Assembly: GCF_002409645.1 (NCBI RefSeq)
Contig: NZ_DHNR01000032.1
Span: 24,972 to 52,278 of the forward strand
Direction of reading: 5' to 3'
DNA length: 27,307 bases
DNA from: Acetobacter sp. UBA5411
GTDB lineage: Bacteria > Pseudomonadota > Alphaproteobacteria > Acetobacterales > Acetobacteraceae
A program made the translations under genes and the position numbers. Shown here one piece after another: positions 23,431-27,307 of the stretch. The notes under the pieces were generated by a model. That model had not been told where the DNA came from. It worked only from the letters and a program-made list of their open reading frames with translations, and did not search any database. Each line of letters opens with the position of its first letter. The stretch's first letter is position 1.

Positions 23431-24879
23431 ATGCCTTCCCAGACACGATATGACCTTTTTATTGATGGTTCCTGGACAAAACCCACCAGCGGCGAATGGA
23501 CGCAAATCCGCAATCCGGCAACCGGCGATGTTGTCGGAGAGGCTGCCCGAGGACAGGAGCAGGACGTCAAGATTGCGGTAGAGGCTGCCAAAAAAGCGTT
23601 TCCGGCCTGGCGCGATACGCCCGCATCCAAACGTGCCGATGCGCTGTATAAATTACGTGATCTGGTCGCACGCGACAGAGAAACGCTTGCCAGAACCATC
23701 ACCTCCGAAATGGGAAAAACTCTGAAGGAAGCACAGGGAGAGGTTGATTTCGCCATAGCCCTGCTGCGTTTCGCTGCGGAAAACACCCGCCGTCTTGAAG
23801 GCGAGATTATCCCCGGCGAACGTCCGGGCGAGAAGATCTTGATTGACCGAGTGCCGCATGGCGTCGTTGGCGCTATTGCAGCGTGGAACTTCCCGCTGGC
23901 GCTCTGCGCGCGGAAAATCGCTCCGGCGATTGCGGCAGGCAACACAATCGTTCTCAAGCCGCATGAACTGACACCGCTTTCCGCACTGGCGCTGGCGAAA
24001 CTGGTGGAGGAAGCAGGCATTCCGGCGGGCGTGGTCAATATCGTAACCGGCGATGGACCGGAAGTGGGCGTGCCGATTGTCGCACACCCGGACACGAGAC
24101 TGATCACCATGACCGGTTCGACACCTGCCGGTAAGAAGATCATGGCCGCGGCCGCCGAACACCTAAAAGAAGTGCGACTGGAACTGGGCGGCAAGGCGCC
24201 GTTCATCGTCATGGATGACGCTGACCTCGACAAGGCGGTCGAAGCCGCTGTCGTGGCGCGCTTTGGCAATGCGGGACAGATCTGCACCAGCAATGAACGC
24301 ACCTATGTGCATGAGGCCATCTACGACCAGTTTGCCGAGAAACTGCGTGAGAAAATCAAGGCATTGAAAGTCGGCGATCCGATGGACCCGGCAACGGATA
24401 TGGGGCCAAAAGTCAGCGAGGATGAACTGAAGAAGGTTCATGAAATCGTTGAAAAAGCTGTCTCTCAGGGCGCGAAGCTGGAAATCGGTGGCAAGCGTCT
24501 GACAGGCGGCGTTTATGACAAGGGCTGTTTCTATACGCCAACCCTGCTGACGGGTGTGACGCATGAAATGGACATTGCCCGGAACGAGGTGTTCGGTCCC
24601 GTGCTGTCACTGATGAAAGTGCGTGACTTTGATGAGGCGCTGGAACGAGCCAATGACTGCCGTTACGGACTGTCGGCTTATCTGTTCACGAAAGATCTCG
24701 CCACGATCCTGCGCATGACGCGGGAACTCAACTTCGGTGAGGTTTACGTCAATCGTGAAGGTGGTGAGGAACCGCAGGGCTTCCATCATGGCTATGGCGA
24801 AAGCGGTCTCGGCGGTGAAGATGGCCAGCACGGGCTTGAAGCCTATGTTGATACAAAAACCATCTATCTGAACGCCTGA
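23431..24879 (+). CDS. aldA: NAD-dependent aldehyde dehydrogenase (AldA/lactaldehyde dehydrogenase-like)
   Basis: A 482-residue soluble aldehyde dehydrogenase. Asn153 (AAWNFPLA), Glu251 (LELGGKAP) and the nucleophile Cys285 (GQICTSNER) make up the active site. The end (QGFHHGYGESGLGGEDGQHGLEAYVDTKTIYL) closely follows E. coli AldA, which oxidises lactaldehyde and glycolaldehyde to acids, so that subgroup is favoured over succinate-semialdehyde enzymes. The ATG at 23431 has AGGGA eight bases upstream; the longer frame from 23377 adds a part outside the family. A stem-loop and a repeat element follow the gene. Substrate remains to be tested. Confidence 0.9.
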   Translation: MPSQTRYDLFIDGSWTKPTSGEWTQIRNPATGDVVGEAARGQEQDVKIAVEAAKKAFPAWRDTPASKRADALYKLRDLVARDRETLARTITSEMGKTLKEAQGEVDFAIALLRFAAENTRRLEGEIIPGERPGEKILIDRVPHGVVGAIAAWNFPLALCARKIAPAIAAGNTIVLKPHELTPLSALALAKLVEEAGIPAGVVNIVTGDGPEVGVPIVAHPDTRLITMTGSTPAGKKIMAAAAEHLKEVRLELGGKAPFIVMDDADLDKAVEAAVVARFGNAGQICTSNERTYVHEAIYDQFAEKLREKIKALKVGDPMDPATDMGPKVSEDELKKVHEIVEKAVSQGAKLEIGGKRLTGGVYDKGCFYTPTLLTGVTHEMDIARNEVFGPVLSLMKVRDFDEALERANDCRYGLSAYLFTKDLATILRMTRELNFGEVYVNREGGEEPQGFHHGYGESGLGGEDGQHGLEAYVDTKTIYLNA

Positions 24880-24887
24880 TATGGAAA

Positions 24888-24917
24888 GGGCGGATATCCC
24901 GATGGGGATATCCGCCC
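24888..24917. terminator. Strong hairpin after aldA (possible terminator)
   Basis: A perfect 13-bp stem, GGGCGGATATCCC (24888-24900) with GGGATATCCGCCC (24905-24917), and a 4-base loop. No T-run follows directly, so termination would have to rely on the stem or on the repeat element 12 bases later. It lies between the convergent aldA and gcd genes. Confidence 0.6.
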
Positions 24918-24929
24918 TGAAACAAAATG

Positions 24930-25005
24930 AAGTTTTTGGGTGTCGCCTTTTTTAAAAAGGCGACGTTCTCTGAAGCTTTTTGAAAAAAGCTTCACCAAAA
25001 ACTTT
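24930..25005 (+). repeat. Two-hairpin intergenic repeat, copy 3 (fullest copy)
   Basis: The 76-bp element is bounded by near-perfect inverted ends: AAGTTTTTGGGTG (24930-24942) and CACCAAAAACTTT (24993-25005). Inside are two hairpins: GTCGCCTTTTT/AAAAAGGCGAC (24942-24964) and GAAGCTT/AAGCTTC (24972-24993). The second half matches copies 1 and 2. It ends seven bases before the gcd stop codon. Confidence 0.85.
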
Positions 25006-25011
25006 GGTTAA

Positions 25012-27307
25012 TCAATGCGCCGTCGCATCATCCGGCAGCGTATAAGCGATGATCTCATCACTCACATCTGGCGAATGGCTCATACCGCCAGCTGAAATAA
25101 CCACATATTCCTTGCCGGTTTTCGGAGAGCGGAACACCAGCGGAGCCGCCGGAGCACCAGCAGGAAGACGTGCTTTCCACACTTCCTCACCCGTCAGCGA
25201 GTTCAGCGCACGCAGATAGTAATCCTGCGTACCAGCGAAGAACACCAGACCGGATGCCGTTGCAGTCGGACCACCAAGCGTCGGCAGACCAAGCGGCACG
25301 TCCATGTGCGTCTTCAGACCCATCGGACCGGTGTCCTTCACCGTGCCGAGCGGCACCTGCCACAGCAGTTTCTTGCTGCGCAGGTCGATGGCGCTCATCG
25401 TGCCGAAAGGCGGTGTATTGCAGGGAACCGCCAGCGGCGATTGCAGGATATCGATGCGGACGCCCTGATAAGGACCAGCTACCTGCGGGCGCAACGTGCC
25501 CATAAAGCCCGGAACCTCGTCCATCGAGATCTTGTAGTGCGAGGCGTTCTTTTTGTTCACCAGCATCATGCGCAATGGCACGCGCATGTCGTTGACGAAC
25601 ATCAGGCCGCGTGCCTCGTCGATGGAAACGCCACCCCAGTTCATACCACCCAGCAGGCTCGGATATTCGATGTAGGGCTTCTCACCGGGCGGCGTGAAAG
25701 CGCCTTCATAGACCGAGTTGCGGAACATGATGCGGCAGTAAAGCTGGTCGAACGTGCTCACGCCCCACATGGAGCTTTCCGTCAGCGGCTTGGCGCCGAT
25801 TTCAGGCATCCCCACCGAGAAAGGCTGCGTCGGCGAAAGGTGCTCCCCCTCCGCAGCAGGCTGCGTGGCGACTTTCTTTTCCACCACATCCGTCACCGGC
25901 TGGCCCGTGCGACGGTCCACGACGAAGATGTTACCGGTCTTGGTCGTCTGGATCAGGGCGGGAACGGTCTCGCCCTGCTTGTTGGTCACATCAAACAGGA
26001 CAGGCTGAGAGGGGAGATCATAGTCCCAGACATCGTGATGCACGGTCTGGAACACCCATTTCGTCTGGCCGGTCGAGGCATCGACAGCGACGATAGCCGC
26101 ACCGAACTTTTCCTTCACAGCGTCGCGGTCGCCGCCCCAATAGTCAGGCGGACCGTTGCCCGTCGGCAGATAGACGAGGTTCAGGGCGCGGTCGTAGGTC
26201 GGGATGGTCCACACGTTGGGCGTTTCCAGCGTGTAGGTCTTGCTTGGGTCTGCCGCATTGGCGTTGTCCGGATCACCGACATCCCAAGCCCATGTGAGTG
26301 CACCAGTGCGCACGTCATAGGCGCGGACCACACCGGACGGCTCGCCATGCACAATGTCACGCACCCAGCCGCCGATGACTGCCGTATGACCCATCACCAC
26401 GGGAATACCCGTCGGATGATAGCGCTTGCCGTTTTCCGCAGGCCCCATGCGCGGCTTCAGATCGACAACGCCATTGTTCCCGAATTTCGGGCACAGCTTG
26501 CCGGTATGAGCGTCCAGACCGATCAGACGGGCATCGACCGTGTTGACGATAATGCTCTGACGACAGGGCGCATCCGCATCAGCCGCCTTGTCTTCGGCGG
26601 ACAGCGTCTGATCCTTGTCAGTGTCGTAGTAGCCGACACCGCGACAGGTAACATGCTCCGCTGAGTGCGCCTGCGGATCGAACTTCCAGAGCGCCTTGCC
26701 GGTATCGCCGTCGATGGCGGTGACCAGATTTTCCGGCGTGCAGGAATACAGCACGTTGCCGATCTGCTGCGGTGTGTTCTCGTCGACACCCGTGCCTGCG
26801 CCGGTCAGACGACGGCCCGTGTGATAGACCCACGCAACCTGAAGACGACCGACATTCTCGGGTGTGATCTGACTGTAGGGCACATAGCGCGTGCCGTGCT
26901 CATTGCGGGCGAAATACTGCCAGTCCTCGGGCACATCCTCTTTTGCGACAGCGAGAGGCGGCTGCTTGCTGAAGCCTGTATCATTATGGATCGCGCCATG
27001 CGGCGAGAACGCTTCGAACAGGGTGATGAGCAGGCTGCATGTCAGCGCCAGTCCACCCAGCACGCTCTGCTTGCGTGTCTTCGGCGCGAAAGACTGAAGC
27101 GTAGCTGTAGCCCAGAGGCTCAGGACGAACAGAACAGTCGGAACGACAAGGCGCGGCAGAAGCGCCCAGTAGCCAAACTCCGGCGTATCAAAGAAAGCCC
27201 ACAATACAGTTGCGACAAACACGCCGATCGAGAAAGGCAGCGCGATGCGCTGTTTCAGCACCAGAAGAATGGCGAGGACGATGTAACCGAGGCCCGCGAA
27301 CAGATAG
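25012..27307 (-). CDS. gcd: Membrane-bound PQQ-dependent glucose dehydrogenase (5' end outside window)
   Basis: The frame is open to the window edge, so the N terminus is missing; a GTG at 27261 is not a likely start, since an upstream membrane segment continues in frame (YLFAGLGYIVLAILL). Four or so N-terminal helices lead into a periplasmic eight-bladed propeller. Known Gcd features are YVPYSQITPENVGRLQVAW, the PQQ-binding HVTCRGVGYY, the catalytic Asp in HHDVWDYDLPSQP, the PQQ lysine in TTKTGNIFVVDRRTG, and WGVSTFDQLYCRIMF. The enzyme oxidises D-glucose to glucono-1,5-lactone and passes electrons to ubiquinone. Quinate dehydrogenases are close relatives and cannot be fully excluded. An acidic insertion resembling an EF-hand loop lies at 26590-26625. 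Confidence 0.92.
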   Translation of the reverse strand, partial: YLFAGLGYIVLAILLVLKQRIALPFSIGVFVATVLWAFFDTPEFGYWALLPRLVVPTVLFVLSLWATATLQSFAPKTRKQSVLGGLALTCSLLITLFEAFSPHGAIHNDTGFSKQPPLAVAKEDVPEDWQYFARNEHGTRYVPYSQITPENVGRLQVAWVYHTGRRLTGAGTGVDENTPQQIGNVLYSCTPENLVTAIDGDTGKALWKFDPQAHSAEHVTCRGVGYYDTDKDQTLSAEDKAADADAPCRQSIIVNTVDARLIGLDAHTGKLCPKFGNNGVVDLKPRMGPAENGKRYHPTGIPVVMGHTAVIGGWVRDIVHGEPSGVVRAYDVRTGALTWAWDVGDPDNANAADPSKTYTLETPNVWTIPTYDRALNLVYLPTGNGPPDYWGGDRDAVKEKFGAAIVAVDASTGQTKWVFQTVHHDVWDYDLPSQPVLFDVTNKQGETVPALIQTTKTGNIFVVDRRTGQPVTDVVEKKVATQPAAEGEHLSPTQPFSVGMPEIGAKPLTESSMWGVSTFDQLYCRIMFRNSVYEGAFTPPGEKPYIEYPSLLGGMNWGGVSIDEARGLMFVNDMRVPLRMMLVNKKNASHYKISMDEVPGFMGTLRPQVAGPYQGVRIDILQSPLAVPCNTPPFGTMSAIDLRSKKLLWQVPLGTVKDTGPMGLKTHMDVPLGLPTLGGPTATASGLVFFAGTQDYYLRALNSLTGEEVWKARLPAGAPAAPLVFRSPKTGKEYVVISAGGMSHSPDVSDEIIAYTLPDDATAH

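Noticed and set aside
23238..24302. 354-codon minus-strand open frame
   Set aside because: Antisense to aldA; Ser/Arg/Ala-rich shadow translation.
25306..26664. 452-codon plus-strand open frame
   Set aside because: It lies fully antisense to gcd, whose protein is unmistakable. The translation is rich in His/Arg/Gln with no family features; long antisense frames are expected in GC-rich coding DNA.

Overview
The window looks like chromosome of an acetic acid bacterium (Acetobacteraceae, Acetobacter-like). The call rests on a membrane-bound PQQ glucose dehydrogenase, a Tat-exported gluconolactonase-type protein, a CIO-type cytochrome bd oxidase with its DUF2474 small subunit, moderately GC-rich genes and AT-rich intergenic DNA. 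I see no tRNA, rRNA, CRISPR array, insertion sequence or phage gene. The species is not settled by sequence reading alone.

Layout. 1-1730 (+): end of a surface-polysaccharide locus (C-terminal part of a glycosyltransferase, then an O-antigen ligase/polymerase-like protein). 2016-2579 (+): an Nfu-type Fe-S carrier, convergent with an aldo/keto reductase (2768-3604, -) across a perfect two-way terminator. 3965-8219 (-): a tightly packed four-gene unit: arylsulfotransferase-like beta-propeller, tiny membrane protein with a YMGPG motif, membrane-anchored PAPS-type sulfotransferase, DUF418 membrane protein. 8802-10313 (-): a NuoM without other nuo genes next to it. 10657-12162 (-): mlaA-mlaC for outer-membrane lipid asymmetry. 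12602-14252 (-): DUF2076 protein, PEBP-family protein and an unrecognised 72-residue protein. 14746-14952 (+): cold-shock protein. 15191-16581: a GST convergent with a solute-binding-like protein that has no signal peptide. 16786-17973 (+): periplasmic SMP-30/gluconolactonase. 18278-20871 (+): cioA-cioB-DUF2474. 21185-22767 (+): GT25 glycosyltransferase and a second sulfotransferase. 22850-24879 (+): ArsC-family reductase and an AldA-like aldehyde dehydrogenase. 25012-27307 (-): glucose dehydrogenase, running off the window.

How the genes fit together. Several serve the periplasmic oxidative life style: Gcd oxidises glucose to gluconolactone and reduces quinone, the SMP-30 protein can hydrolyse the lactone, and CIO can reoxidise the quinol. 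Others shape the envelope: polysaccharide assembly, Mla lipid transport, and two separate loci whose enzymes suggest sulfation of surface molecules.

The most interesting items are the four-gene sulfotransfer unit, a family of two-hairpin intergenic repeats (three copies, all just after a plus-strand gene), a multi-dyad promoter for the aldo/keto reductase, an EF-hand-like loop in Gcd, and an FNR-like site well placed to activate cioAB.
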